DNA of 64,000 nt. Origin: Fallopia convolvulus. Taxonomy: Eukaryota > Streptophyta > Magnoliopsida > Caryophyllales > Polygonaceae. The notes beneath the pieces were generated by a model. That model was not told the origin of the DNA and did not search any database. It saw nothing but the letters and a program-made list of their open reading frames with translations. The stretch lies in NCBI GenBank assembly GCA_964016875.1, contig OZ024728.1, forward strand, positions 13,870,272 to 13,934,271. Reading direction: 5' to 3'. Positions 21,270-32,632 of this stretch are shown piece after piece (position 1 is the stretch's first letter; each line of letters begins with the position of its first letter). The position numbers and the translations under genes are program-made.

Positions 21270-23280
21270 TAGCAAACTTTCTTGTTAAACAAGTTTGTTT
21301 GACAATGGAAATTCTACTAACTTGCTTATGTTGGATGTCTTATACAGCTTAGGTCTAGGTTTGGATGACATCGTCAAGAAGTCTGTGCCTTTGGTGGGCT
21401 TCAACGGCAAATCGCGTAACATATTAGAAGAAATCTCATTGCCCACCATTGCGTGTGGAGTAAACTATCAGGTGAAATTTCAAGTACTTGATTGTCCATC
21501 ACCTTTTAATGTTGTCTTGGGCAGGCCTTGGATCCACGGAATGAAGGTCATTCCCTCGACCTATCATCAATGCGTAAAGTTCCCATCACCCTGGGGAATA
21601 TAAGAAATCAAGGGGGAACAAAAGATAGCAAGGGAGTGTTACTCTGTAACTATGAGAGCAACAACTACAAATATTCAACAGGTCGAGGCAGAGAAGAAGT
21701 CGTCAGCATAGCAACTAAAGGACTGCAAGACTCCAACTTACTACGTGAAACCTGAAACGCTAGAACTTGAAGAAGTCGCTCTCGATCTACTTGATCCATC
21801 CAGAAAGATCAGGATATGAGCGGATTTGGAGCCAACCTTACAAGAACAGTTAGTGGAGTTCTTACAGTCCTACAATGATTGTTTTTCTTGGACGAATGAA
21901 GACATGGTAGGAATCAATTCTAACATGATCACACATGCGCTCAACATGAATCCAAAAATTCCACTAGTTAAATAGAAAAGGCGTAAGTTTGCACCTGAAT
22001 GAAATCAGGTAATAAACGATGAGGTAAAATCCCTACTTGAGTTTGGAAAAATTAGGGAAGTAAAATATCCTGATTGGTTGGCGAATGTGGTCGTTGTAAA
22101 AAAGAAAAACGGGAAGTGGCGTGTTTGCATCGACTTCACCGATTTGAATAAAGCATGCCCCAAAGATTCGTTCCTGTTGCCTCATATCGACGCAATGGTG
22201 GATGCAACAGCGGGACATGAGCTTTTAACTTTCATGGATGCATTCAGTGGATACCATTAGATAATGATGCACCCTGATGACCAAGAAAAAACCGCATTCG
22301 TAACAAATCAAGGGACCTATTGTTACAAAGTTATGTCTTTTGGATTAAAAAACGCAGGTGATACTTATCAAAGATTGGTTAATAAGATGTTTTAGAAAAA
22401 ACTGGGGGATACGATGGAAGTATACATTGACGACATGTTGGTCAAGTCATTGAAGGCGGGAGACCACATCCGGCATTTGGAAGACGCATTCTAGATTCTG
22501 CGGAGCAACCAAATGAAGTTAAATCCAACCAAATGTTCTTTTGGGGTCACATCGGGCAAATTTCTTGGTTATATAGTAACGCAGAGGGGAATTGAAGCGA
22601 TTCCAGACCAGATCAAAGCAATAATGGAGTTATAATCACCGAGATGCGTCAAAGACGTTCAGAAGTTGACGGGATGAGTAGCAGCACTCAACCAATTCAT
22701 ATCTAGATCGTCAAACAAGAACAAGCTATTCTACGACATTCTCAAGAAAAACAAGTCGTTCGAATGGACATAGGCGCAAGAAGAAGCTTTCAAAGAATTG
22801 AAGGAGTATTTATCTCAACCACAAATACTATTCAAACCCAAGCTAGGAGAAATGATGTACGTATATTTGGCAGTCACGGAGGCAGTCGTAAGCGCCGTCT
22901 TGATTCGAGAAGAGGATGGGAACTAGTTACCCATCTACTATGTGAGTAAAACTCTACTTGATGCGGAGACCAGGTACTCACCCATCGAAAAACTCGTACT
23001 ATCTTTGGTAATGGCTTCCATAATGTTACGTCCTTATTTTGAAAGTCATTCTATTATTGTAAGGACTAACTTTCCAATGAAGAGTGTTATGTCGAAGCCA
23101 GAACTCTCATGTCCCTTGGTGAGATGGTTAATTCACCTCAACGGGTATGATATCACTTACGAGCCACGAACAACTATGAAGTCTCAAGTTTTGGCGGATT
23201 TTGTGGCCGACTTCACTCCTGCCCTACCAGAAGGAGAAGATCAAGAAGTATTACAGGTTGAAGTAGCCACAGGGGGATAG
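21270..23280 (+). pseudogene. Tat-type protease, reverse transcriptase and first RNase H, with stops
   Basis: Retropepsin: LFDNGNSTNLL (canonical form has GSS after D-x, here GNS), then VVLGRPWIHGM. RT: WLANVVVVKKKNGKWRVCID, LNKACPKDSFLLPHIDAMVD, MEVYIDDMLVKS (catalytic YIDD, about 22420-22450) and KCSFGVTSGKFLGYIV. RNase H: EAVVSAVLIREEDG, LPIYYVSKTLLDAETRY, VLADFVADF. In-frame stops lie near 21976, 22002, 22258, 22393, 22492, 22634, 22675, 22769 and 22924. Judged by family consensus, most replace Gln or Arg codons through C-to-T changes. Confidence 0.85.
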
Positions 23281-24813
23281 GATACTTGGAGAAAGTTCAA
23301 GAAATTATCAATGAAGGCATACTTGGAGAAAGTTCAAGAAATGGTTAATTCACCTCAATGAAGGCATACTTGGAGAAAGTTCAAGAAATTATCAAGGGTT
23401 TTAAGCATTTCGAGATAAAGCAAGTGCTTCGAGACGCTAACGCGCAAGCTGATGCCTTAGCAAATCTTGGATCCGCGATTGATCCAAGAGAGTACGATAG
23501 GATACCATTTGTACACCTGGATGCACCTTCTATAACAAAAGAAACAGAAGTATGTGAGGTTCGGGATTCTGATACAACCACTTCATGGGTAACACCTTAT
23601 CTAAGATGGTTACGAGATGGAATTCTACCCGATGATAAAGAAGAAGCTCGACGACTTAAGGTAAAAGCTTCTACTTTCGCTATTAAAGATAACATCTTGT
23701 TCAAGTGGATGTCTTCAGGATTGTACGCACGATGTGTGAAAGAGGAAGAGGTACATAAGGTGTTACAGAACATACATGACAGAGAATGCGGAAACCACAC
23801 TGGGGTCGCAATCTGGAAAAGAAGGTGAGTAGGATGAGCTACTATTGGCCTACCATGAACAAGGATGCAGTTGAGTTTGCTCGAAAGTGTGACGCGTGCC
23901 AGCGTCATAGACCAATTCCACATCAACCACCGAAGTTACTATACCCTATAACTTCCCCTTGGCCATTCATGAAATGGGGAATGGACATCGTGAGAAAACT
24001 CCCTCTAGCCTCGGGACAACGTGTTTACATATTAGCCATGACCGATTACTTCTCTAAGTGGATCGAAGCCTTCAAAGAAGTAAAAGACACGCATGTCATC
24101 TCCTTTATTAAGAGAAACATCCTCAACAAATTCGGTGTACCATCAACCTTTGTGTGTGACAACGGATCTCAATTTATCAGTGAGAAACAAGTTCTTTTTG
24201 CCAGCAGTACAACATTCAGTTAGTGATGTCTACTCCATGGTATCCTCAGGCCATTGGTCAAGTAGAAGCAAGTAACAAGGTGATCATGAACAACTTGAAG
24301 AAGCGCCTTAAGGAAGCTAAAGGAAGATGGGCCGACGAGTTACCCCTTATTCTTTCGTCAGATCGGACGAATCCTAAGACTGCTACCGGGCATACGCCTT
24401 TCTCATTGGTGTACGGATGCGAGGCCATGTTACTTGTTGAGATAACTCTGCCCACAGCCCGTTACGGTCTTACTATTGAAGAATCTAATCGAGACAATCT
24501 GTTCCACCACTTGGATACAGTTGACGAGTTGCGAGACCAAGCGTCTATTCGTATGGCAGCATATAGACAAGGGGTGGCTCGGAGTTACAACAAACACGTT
24601 AGAGCGAAGGTGTTTCAGGTAGGTGATTGGGTACTAAGGAGGGTCTTTCAAAATACCCATGAAGTGAACGCTGGCAAAATTGGAGCTAATTGGGAAGGAC
24701 CTTATCATATCACAAGAGTTGTTGGGCAAGGAGCTTACGAGTTAATTTCCCACGACGGGAAAATAGTCCCAAGGAGCTGGAACGCGACGAATCTGAAATT
24801 CTATCAGTTTTGA
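23281..24813 (+). pseudogene. Tat-type second RNase H end and integrase
   Basis: The start of the second (plant-type) RNase H is missing; its tail FKHFEIKQVLRDANAQADAL is present. Immediately before it, GGCATACTTGGAGAAAGTTC is repeated with local rearrangement (23281-23400). Integrase: zinc-binding region (HDRECGNHTG...CDACQRHRP, with a frameshift near 23820), then the core with Asp in WGMDIVRKLPL, Asp in FVCDNGSQF and Glu in IGQVEASNKVIMNNLKKRL. A frame change lies near 24215. The C-terminal GDWVLRRV...GKIGANWEGPY domain ends at the TGA at 24813. Confidence 0.82.
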
Positions 24814-25432
24814 GAGAAACGAGTCGCAACTAGGTATTCATATGTTATTTGATCTTACTCATTGAATTCATTTATATCATTTTATCTTACACACATGGAA
24901 CAACAATGACACTACAAAAACTAACAACGGACGCCTTGTGACGTTATAGGCCAAAACATGGGCCCTTGCCTTACAATCAGGCTACGATGTGCACACAACG
25001 ACTAGTCACAAGATGCAAGAGACGAGGAACACGTTAATGACTCAAGAGCAAGAGGAGTCCCACACGCAAGAGATATTTGTGTAACCAAATCAAGTTTTAT
25101 AATAAACATGAGTACTTTACATCTCCGAGTTCTATCTCATTACACATCTCTCTCTCTTAGCATCTACTACAAAAGTGCTATTACAACGTAACTCGGTCAA
25201 ACACGATTAATAGTCTTCTCTCCAAATGCGTTGATCTCCATCCAGCAAACACCTCCATCAAAATATGCACCACCTGCAAAACAAGCAGACAAACAAAACA
25301 CAATACCAGCATACAAAGCATTCACAAAAAAGGCGTAATACTAAGAGTTAGAAAAGTTGACCACACACACATCATGCCCTACAATAAGCGGCCCATAAAA
25401 TGATTCAAAGTTAAAAGATGAAAAAGCTACTC

Positions 25433-27224
25433 CTTTGAGACGTCCTCGGAAGCCTTCAAGTTCTCCGCAAGCTCCACCTGGGCCACCTCCTTGGCGACAT
25501 GAGCAATCTCGTCCATCAGCGAAGATTTCTTGACCGTGGCCTCCTCTTCAGGGAACAATTTTTCGAATTGCTCTCTCTATTTCACAGCGTCCCACGAAGT
25601 GTGCTTCCCAGTAGCAAATTCCTCCATTGTCTCCACACGGGCCCTGTACGACCAATAATCAGCAGTGTTCTCGATCTCCTTTGCAAGAATAGCCTCCTTC
25701 GTTGATGCAGTCATGAATCTCTCCTCCTAATCCTTAGAGCTCTTGGAAGCCTTCTCAAGAGCATCCGTCAGCTCTTTAACCTTCTTCTCTAGAGCATTCT
25801 TCTCGTTCCCCAGAAAAGTACTCCTATCCTTCTCAAGCTGAACATTGATCTTGCTCTGAGCGAGTTGGCCCAGCTGGTCCTTGAAGGCCTCAAAAGCTGA
25901 AAGCGTAAGCTGGAAGCTCTAGAAAAAATTAACACGTCATAACGTAAGCAAGAGGTAAAACGCGTAAATCGAAGCACAAAAGAGTTACTAGAAGACAACA
26001 ACCGTACCTGCCATTGGGCGGCCAACATCTCTCCGGAGAACTCTGGCATAGAAGATCGAATTCCTGCACCTCGAGGACAGTTCATATGGAGAGGCATCAA
26101 AGAGCTTAAACATTTTTCCGCCGCCATATCTAGCGATATCATGGTGCCAGGAAGAGCAGTCAAACAAGGGGTGGCATTCTTCTTTGGAGAGGAAGTCTTG
26201 GGGGTAGTGTTGGCAACCTTCGGGGGAAGAGACATCGCTAAGGATGTATCTGCAGTAGAAGCTGTCTCAGCTTTTCTCTTCTTCCGTGCCTCGACTCTTT
26301 CCATAGTAGACAGGGCATCAGTAGATCAGGTAGTCCTTGAGCCTGAAAACATGCAAGTGAAAAAGGGGTCATACAAGAACAATACAAACAGAGAAGGAAG
26401 ACGTCAGAACTTACTTGACATTTCAGAATCTTCAAGATCGGCAAGGTATTCCTTTACAAGCTTTGTGTAAGATCTCTCTTCCGCTGAAAGGGTTTCGATT
26501 CGGGAAACAATCTGAGTTGACACCTTCCGAGGTTGTAGAGAAGCGAAATTTACTGCATCAAAAAGCAAACACAATCAAGAGTTAACATCATCTGGAGGAG
26601 GTAAGAGGGACAAATGAAGGAAATACTACCTGTTGCACGCCAGCAAGGTTTCAGAAAAGAGGTATCAACCCCTAAAGAAGACAACTTTACAAAGAAGAAC
26701 TTGTCGGCCCAGCCACGATCTGACTTTGATAAATCATAAATCAAGTCAAAATTGCCCTTTAGGGTTTTCAAAGTAAATTGGCCATGGCCACCTTTGGAAA
26801 AGTGATAGTTGCAAAGAAAGTCAACGGTTTTGAATGGGATATTGTGAGAGGAACAGAGAAGATCAACCGCTAATAAAAGCCTCCAGACTTGGGGGAGTAC
26901 TTGACCAGGAGACAGACTCAAAGTGGTGAGAAAGTCGATTACTAAGGGGGGAAAAGGGAAAACGGTGTCCGATGCGGAAAGGATACTCGTACATGCACAC
27001 CCATTCCTCATGAAAAGAATTGGCCCAAACACCCGGAGGAGGAAGATAGACTTCTGCAAAGGCTGGGAAACCAACAGATTAGGCGAAAGAAGGTGGTTCG
27101 AACGATGTGCTATCTTTTTTATGATAAGACGTGAGGATGTTGGAAGAAGCAAACGAAGGAGGAACGGAAGATTCGAGACATCGGGAATAAGATTCAGAAG
27201 AAGAGGCAGAATCGACCATGGCAA
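25433..27224 (-). pseudogene. Antisense spliced ORF of Tat-type element
   Basis: Opposite strand of the long 3' region. Four exons can be drawn with good GT-AG borders: 27224-26630, 26552-26415, 26342-26008 and 25918-about 25433. Exon 1 has features of the putative gypsy-type transposon protein family (Transposase_28-like): FPPLVIDFLTTLSLSPGQVL, FLCNYHFSKGGHGQF, then DRGWADKFFFV. Exon 3 is basic and Ser/Pro-rich (KKRKAETASTADTS). Exon 4 encodes a coiled coil (LEKDRSTFLGNEKNALEKKV...LTDALEKASKSS). A frame change in exon 1 and two TAG codons in exon 4 disable it. Antisense extra ORFs are known in Tat-lineage elements; the introns are my inference. Confidence 0.65.
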
Positions 27225-27425
27225 GAAGAAAAAGAAGAAGATGAAGAGTTAAGGGCAAAGGGAGCGTACCTGCAATCCAAAGATCACGAGCGATTCGTAA
27301 TGATCTCTTTGAAGGCCTTAAATACAGGTTGATGGGATATGGATTTATGTGCTACAACTTCCGAGGGTGAACTCAAAAACCCTGGAAAAACTAGAGGGAA
27401 ATTTTCCCGGGTTTTTGGGGGGTAT

Positions 27426-27946
27426 TGTTGGGCCTCTCGGAAACGAGCTCAAACTTGGAGATCAAGAGCTAGCAAAGGCCCATGACATACGAGTCCCCAT
27501 AGCAACGGTCAGAGGTAGGATCTTAGGTAACGGCTCAATCATTAACAACAAAGGGCGACATTTGTGGGATATGAGGACGAGCCATTAAACCCGCAACGGT
27601 CATGATATAAGGGACGATTATAAAAGCACTTCGGAGGACAAGGGTAAGACACACACTTACACACTCATCATCATCTAATCTAGCTCTTTTGATCATACAT
27701 TTCTTGTCACTAAGATCGTAATCCGTGTAATTAGTTCCTTGAGCAATTCGTCAAGGCGGTGTTACAATCTCGTTGCCATTCCAATACGATTAAGCTATTC
27801 CATACTTTCATAATCTTCAATTTATTTTCATACTCTTTTTTCTAAGTCCATCTTATTCTAAGGGTTTAACGTGTTAAGACTTATTGTTGGTTAAGTTTCC
27901 CTCATTTTAGCAGGTAACGTGTTACATGTTTATTCTGCCCAAAACA
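27426..27946 (+). repeat. 3' LTR of Tat-type element
   Basis: 521-bp direct repeat of 17566-18086. It is followed by CTTCT (27947-27951), the counterpart of CTTAT before the 5' LTR, and then copia coding sequence. Confidence 0.9.
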
Positions 27947-27951
27947 CTTCT

Positions 27952-28395
27952 CTCCCTTGGGGTTCCTCACTCAGAGCCTATGCGTATGATGTGTAACAAT
28001 CAAGCTGATTTACATATCGCGACCAATCCCTTTTTTATGAACGTATGAAACATATCGAGATTGATTGTCACTTTGTCTGTGATTTGGTATGGGAGAGACA
28101 TGTCGTAACTAGTTACATTTGTACGTCTGAACAACCCGTCGATTTGTTTACCAAGGCTCTTGGGAAATAACAGTTTGTTCATCTTCTTGGCAAGTTAGGC
28201 ATCGTTGATTTACATGCTCCAATTTGAGGAGGAATATTAGGAAAGATCTTATGTAGATATTATTCTTGTATATCTTAGTCTTTTCTTGAGCCACAACCCA
28301 CAAGGCTTTGTAAAATCTTTATATATTGTACCCTTTGTTAATGAGAAAGTCAAGGAAATTTACCCGTAAAATATAGTGTCCTGATTTTTACACCA
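27952..28395 (+). pseudogene. Copia RNase H end and 3' LTR relic
   Basis: Continues the frame of 17427-17565: SLGVPHSEPM, CNNQADLHIATNPFFYERMK, HIEIDCHFVCD, TSEQPVDLFTKALGK, a stop, and FVHLLGKLGIVDLHAP. After it come a purine tract (GAGGAGGAA) and an LTR-like start at about 28235 (TATTAGGAAAGATC, probably a mutated TG start), running to about 28395. The 5' part of this copia element beyond 17427 is absent; it meets the minus-strand gypsy relic there. Confidence 0.82.
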
Positions 28396-28553
28396 TTCAA
28401 TTGTTCAAGTATTTGTAGGAAGCGAGTGTTATTTTGTCTAAGGTTTTGTTTTGTTCTATTACATCTGATTTAGATATATAAAATGTGAATCATGTACGAC
28501 ATAAAATTTAAAGTGTGAATCATGTAGATATTTTTTATAGTACAAAATTTAAA

Positions 28554-29636
28554 GGGCTTAAAACATATACAGCCCCTTGTACTTGTGTCAATTTGTCATA
28601 TAGACACCTCACATTTGGTTTGGACCTATTGAATACTTAAACTTTTATATTATAGCCTATTAAACACCTGGTCGATTAAAATATTATTAAGCATTTTATA
28701 TGGATGCTGACTTGTACAAATCTTATGCCACATAGCACTCCACATAGATGCCACATACATATGGGTACTGACTTGTACAAATACATGTAAAAATTATATG
28801 ACACATGGATATATAATTAATTATAGTTTTATTATATTTAAAAAAGGAAAAAAAGGAAAAAAAAATGTGAACGGATCTTAATCTAAACTATTCATCTTCT
28901 TTCTTTTTCATTTAATTTCTATTGTACTTTTTTCTGGGTGAAATTGGTGGGTTGCCAGCCGGCTACTACAACTGAAGAAGACTCCGACGACGGGTTGACA
29001 GCCGACAACAACAAGTTCTGGGGGAAATAGGAGGAGGCGGCGTTGGATTTGTGATGCTTTTGGCGGTGCCAGGACACCGCTGGTGTGGTCGATCCCAACC
29101 CAGATCTGTGCGATCCCGGCCAGATATGTACGATTCGAGCCCAGATCTGGGCGGTGGCAAGACTCCGACAATCCCGCACCTCGTCTCGATCCCCGCCGCC
29201 CACTTCACCCACCCCAGATCTGTGCGGCCCAAATCTCCCATTACCCGACCCCTTCTCTGCCTAGGGCTAGGCCTAACCGCCCATCACCACCGCGACTCAC
29301 CGGACCTACCCCGTCCAGATCCGACAATGACCCTAACCTATTTCCACCACCAGTAGCAACAACCCGCCACTAGGTCGCCCGTTTTGAGTCGAGAACGATG
29401 AAGATGAAGGTTGCAAAAGTGTTTTGGTTTTGTTTTTTTTTTTAAATTTATTTCCATGTCATCTTATCAATCACTTGTTGACGAGAGCGTGAAACTAACA
29501 CCCAATGCCACGTAAGACAAAAGGGGTTCAATAGGTCCAAAATCATAAGTTCAAGTATTCAATAGGTCCAAACCAAAGGTGGGGTATCTATATGACAAAT
29601 TGTCACAAGTACAAGGGGCTATATATGTTTTAAGCC
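28554..29636. mobile_element. Non-autonomous MULE (Pack-MULE-like), TSD AAATTTAAA
   Basis: 1083 bp with terminal inverted repeats of about 90 bp or more (outer GGGCTTAAAACATATA and, reversed, GGCTTAAAACATATATA). It is flanked by the 9-bp direct repeat AAATTTAAA (28545-28553 and 29637-29645). A 9-bp duplication plus long inverted repeats is the signature of Mutator-like elements. No transposase is present. The core 28920-29400 is GC-rich and has overlapping open frames on both strands (for example 29051-29356), suggesting captured host sequence. Confidence 0.82.
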
Positions 29637-30149
29637 AAATTTAAAGTGTGAATCATGTACGACATAAAATTTATGTGTAATATGAGGCTCACTACTCGCT
29701 GTTGGATGCACTCTATCTACATTCCTTATTAAAATTACATCGTAAAGTGTCAAAAGTGCATTTAATTTAGTATGCATTTTTGATGTTTTACGATGCACCA
29801 TAATAGTTTATCTTAGAAATGCATTTTTGAAGCTTTACAATACACTTTTGATACTTTACGATGTAATTTTAGTTGTCATATATTCGCATGGAATATTTAT
29901 TCCACACAAGATTCAAACTAACAAAATTTATTTAAAAAAATTGTTAAAAAGTAAATATGTTAGTTTATTTTGCATAAGCGTACATTTAGGGGAGTGAACA
30001 AAATGGGCTCTTGCCAAAGAAAAACAGGCCCATGGCCCAATAACGGGTTGATGCTCCGGAACTCCGAACTCTGCAGGTTGTGAAATATGATTATATGAAG
30101 CTCGGATTTATACCGTCTTCTTCCTTGGTGCTTTGATTCTGTCTGCAAA

Positions 30150-32632
30150 ATGCTCAAATTATCCACTTCCCGCTTTCGACATCTCACACAATCCTTCAGG
30201 ATCAGCACCCCCTTCAACCCCGCTCTCTTCTCTCAGCTTCACGATCCAGGTGATTGCTCCAAGCTGGCCTCCTTGCTGAGCGGGCTTGCGCTTGACGAAG
30301 AAGAAGAAGAAGAAGAAGAGAGAAAGGAGGAGCTTCGTTCTTCGTTTCCGAATTCCTTTCATGGACAGGAAGATACCGCCCTATTGGAAGGAGATGCCGA
30401 AGAATCCTCGGAGCTTGGACGAGGCGTTTTGGGGTCTTCTTGTGAAGAGGGTGCGTTTCAGAATTCTCATCCGTGGCCCGAGTGGGCGGATTTGATGGAA
30501 CTCTTGTTGAAACAAGGGTACCTTGATGCAATTGGCAACCCTATTGGAAATGGGGAAACGGGTTCCGGCGCTAAAGAACCGAATTTGGTTCGCACTGCTT
30601 GCTTGAATTTTGGGCGGGATAGGATTGATCTTATAAGGTAAATTCAATGATATTTGTGAGGTCTATAGATTCCAAGTTTGACCTTGTATGTGTAGTTTTC
30701 ACGAACAATTAGAATTACTAGCATTAGTTGAGGATACTGGTTTGAAGGTATGTGTAGCTGAGTTATGCATATAACCTGTTTGATATAAGGACCAACTGAA
30801 GGAGCCATCAGCTGAAGGAGCTAAATTATTGATTTTCTTGTCACAAGGACACGTCCCTTGTTGTGATATCGTATTGCATAAACTAGGTTCTTGGGAAAAA
30901 AAATTTAAAGTATGGACAGCCATACGTACTATGTATAAGAAGGCTTCTTGTGGGATTCATGCTTTGTTGCTGTACAGTATCCTGTCATTTGATAAAGGAG
31001 GGGTTGGATAGATAGCCCATTCATTTGAAAGTAAATAGGTTCTGGTTCTTAAGTGGTGAATTTTGCAGGCACATTTCAAGGAAGGATATACGGACTATTG
31101 TGGGATTTGGGTGCCCAAGCCTTGACAGGAAAGTGGTTAACTCAGGGAAGCGTCTGAGGGCATATGTTGGCATTGATGAAGCAAATGTAGGTGATATGTT
31201 TATCTTCTTCTGTTTTTTCGCACCCGTTTGTTTCTCTCTTTCTTTGTATCACAGTTTTTTGGAAAGAAATCTAGAATTGGTCAATAGATAATAGTTAGAA
31301 AGAGCTAAACATAATACAAATAAATCCTTCTAGATATGCAGCTCATGCAGTTTGAGAGGAAACTGTGATAGGGCATTTGTAAAAGCACGTGAAGAGGAAG
31401 TTGCAAGGACTGTGGATGTAATGCGGATCTTGCTAACTTTTGGTCTTGATCATACCACCGGTTCAGTGGAGAACGTTCAATGCCAGAACAAATCTGTGAA
31501 GGAAACAGCAAGAAGCTTACTAAGAGATATAGTTGGGCTCTCTCAAGAGGAGCTTGATTCCTCTGTCAGTGCAGAAGGAGATATAGGTGGCCAAAAGCAT
31601 GGTCAAATCAAAGTACCAATAAAGCAAGGCGATTGGATTTGCCCAAAGTAGTGTAACCCTTGAGTTTCTTTTTATTTTTCATGGTAGTTTACAGTTTATT
31701 CTGCTTCTAGCAAATACTTTTATCTAATTGGCTTAATTTCTTTGCTAGGTGCAATTTCATGAATTTTGCTAGAAACATCAAGTGCTTGCGCTGTAACGAG
31801 CTATGTGAAGATCGAGTGAGAAAAATTATTGAGGATCAGCACCAGCTTCCTCTCAAGAAGGGAGACTGGTTATGTGAAAAGTAATGCATTTTGTGATTAT
31901 TTTTTTTTAATCTGGATCATTGATTTGTCATTGTAATACATTGCATAATTTAACAAGGTGTTTTAAATTCTACAGGTGCTACTTCTTGAATTTTGCAAAG
32001 AACTCAAAATGCAAGCTGTGTCAAGAAAAGCCTCCAAAGCGGAAACTGGATCATGGCGAGTGGGAATGTGACTCGTTAGTTCCATTCATATAAACCTTAT
32101 CTGATACACAAGACTGCTTGGAATAGCGCACAACTATTTTCTTTCTTATACAATGTATTTACTAATTGACCCATTGATTTATTACCTTAGGTGCCACTAC
32201 ATCAATTTCAGAAAGAACACAATATGCTTAAGATGTGATCACAGACGCCCCAAAGCACCAACCGCATCAAATCCTTCACCTGAACTCAATGATCATCAAG
32301 ATGAACCGAGATCTGACTCTGATGGCGAGAGAAGGCAGACAAACTCATGGAAATTTGTGGTGGATGAGGATAACAAAGATGAGATTAGTTCAAGCAAAAA
32401 GAGGGTTCTTGAGTTTGTGGACTTCCCAATATTAGGAGGTGGAAGTGCATTGTCTCAGAGTGAAGAAGAGAGAGAGAAATGGAGAGCAAGAATGAGGGAG
32501 AGGAACAATTGCATGACGAACAGAAGCGAGAAGGACAATGACTCGGGTTTTGCGTACATGGGGAAGCCTGAGTTTCTTGAGTGCACTGATGATGGAGAGA
32601 TGGAGGAATGGTTTAGGAAGGTTAAGGATTGA
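30150..32632 (+). CDS. RanBP2-type zinc-finger protein of VAR3/OZ group, 6 exons, 530 aa
   Basis: Exons: 30150-30637, 31069-31186, 31334-31647, 31749-31880, 31976-32074 and 32191-32632; the phases join to 1593 nt. The N-terminus (MLKLSTSRFRHLTQSFRIS) is Arg/Ser-rich and lacks acids, like a mitochondrial or plastid presequence. A Glu run (GAA repeat, about 30297-30320) follows. Conserved middle: LVRTACLNFGRDRIDLI, CPSLDRKVVNSGKRLRAYVG, CSSCSLRGNCDRAFVKAREE. Three zinc fingers W-x-C-x2-C-x3-N-x6-C-x2-C lie at residues 303-322, 347-366 and 380-399, all with complete ligands. The acidic C-terminus ends MEEWFRKVKD. Plant relatives (VAR3/OZ1, OZ2) act in organelle RNA editing or intron splicing by RNA and partner binding. 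Which member this is cannot be settled. The gene looks intact. Confidence 0.9.

Larger units (their letters stand above)
17566..27946 (+). mobile_element. Tat-lineage gypsy LTR retrotransposon, degenerate, nested in copia
   Basis: A 10.4-kb element with 521-bp LTRs of equal length (17566-18086 and 27426-27946, about 4% different by eye). The 5-bp flanks are CTTAT and CTTCT (one mismatch). Order: LTR, GGCGCC-type primer site, gag (interrupted by a solo LTR), protease, RT, RNase H, integrase, a long 3' region with an antisense ORF, LTR. Internal stops make it non-functional. The primer site and the antisense ORF assign it to the Tat group. Confidence 0.92.

Noticed and set aside
29051..29373. 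Overlapping ORFs on both strands of GC-rich DNA
   Set aside because: They lie in the Pack-MULE-like core. Several frames are open only because of GC-rich composition, and no family is recognised.
30694..30748. Possible extra exon (SFHEQLELLALVEDTGLK) between exons 1 and 2 of the zinc-finger gene
   Set aside because: It has good borders, but its length (not a multiple of 3) breaks the frame of the next exon. Joining exon 1 directly to 31069 gives the family-like sequence.
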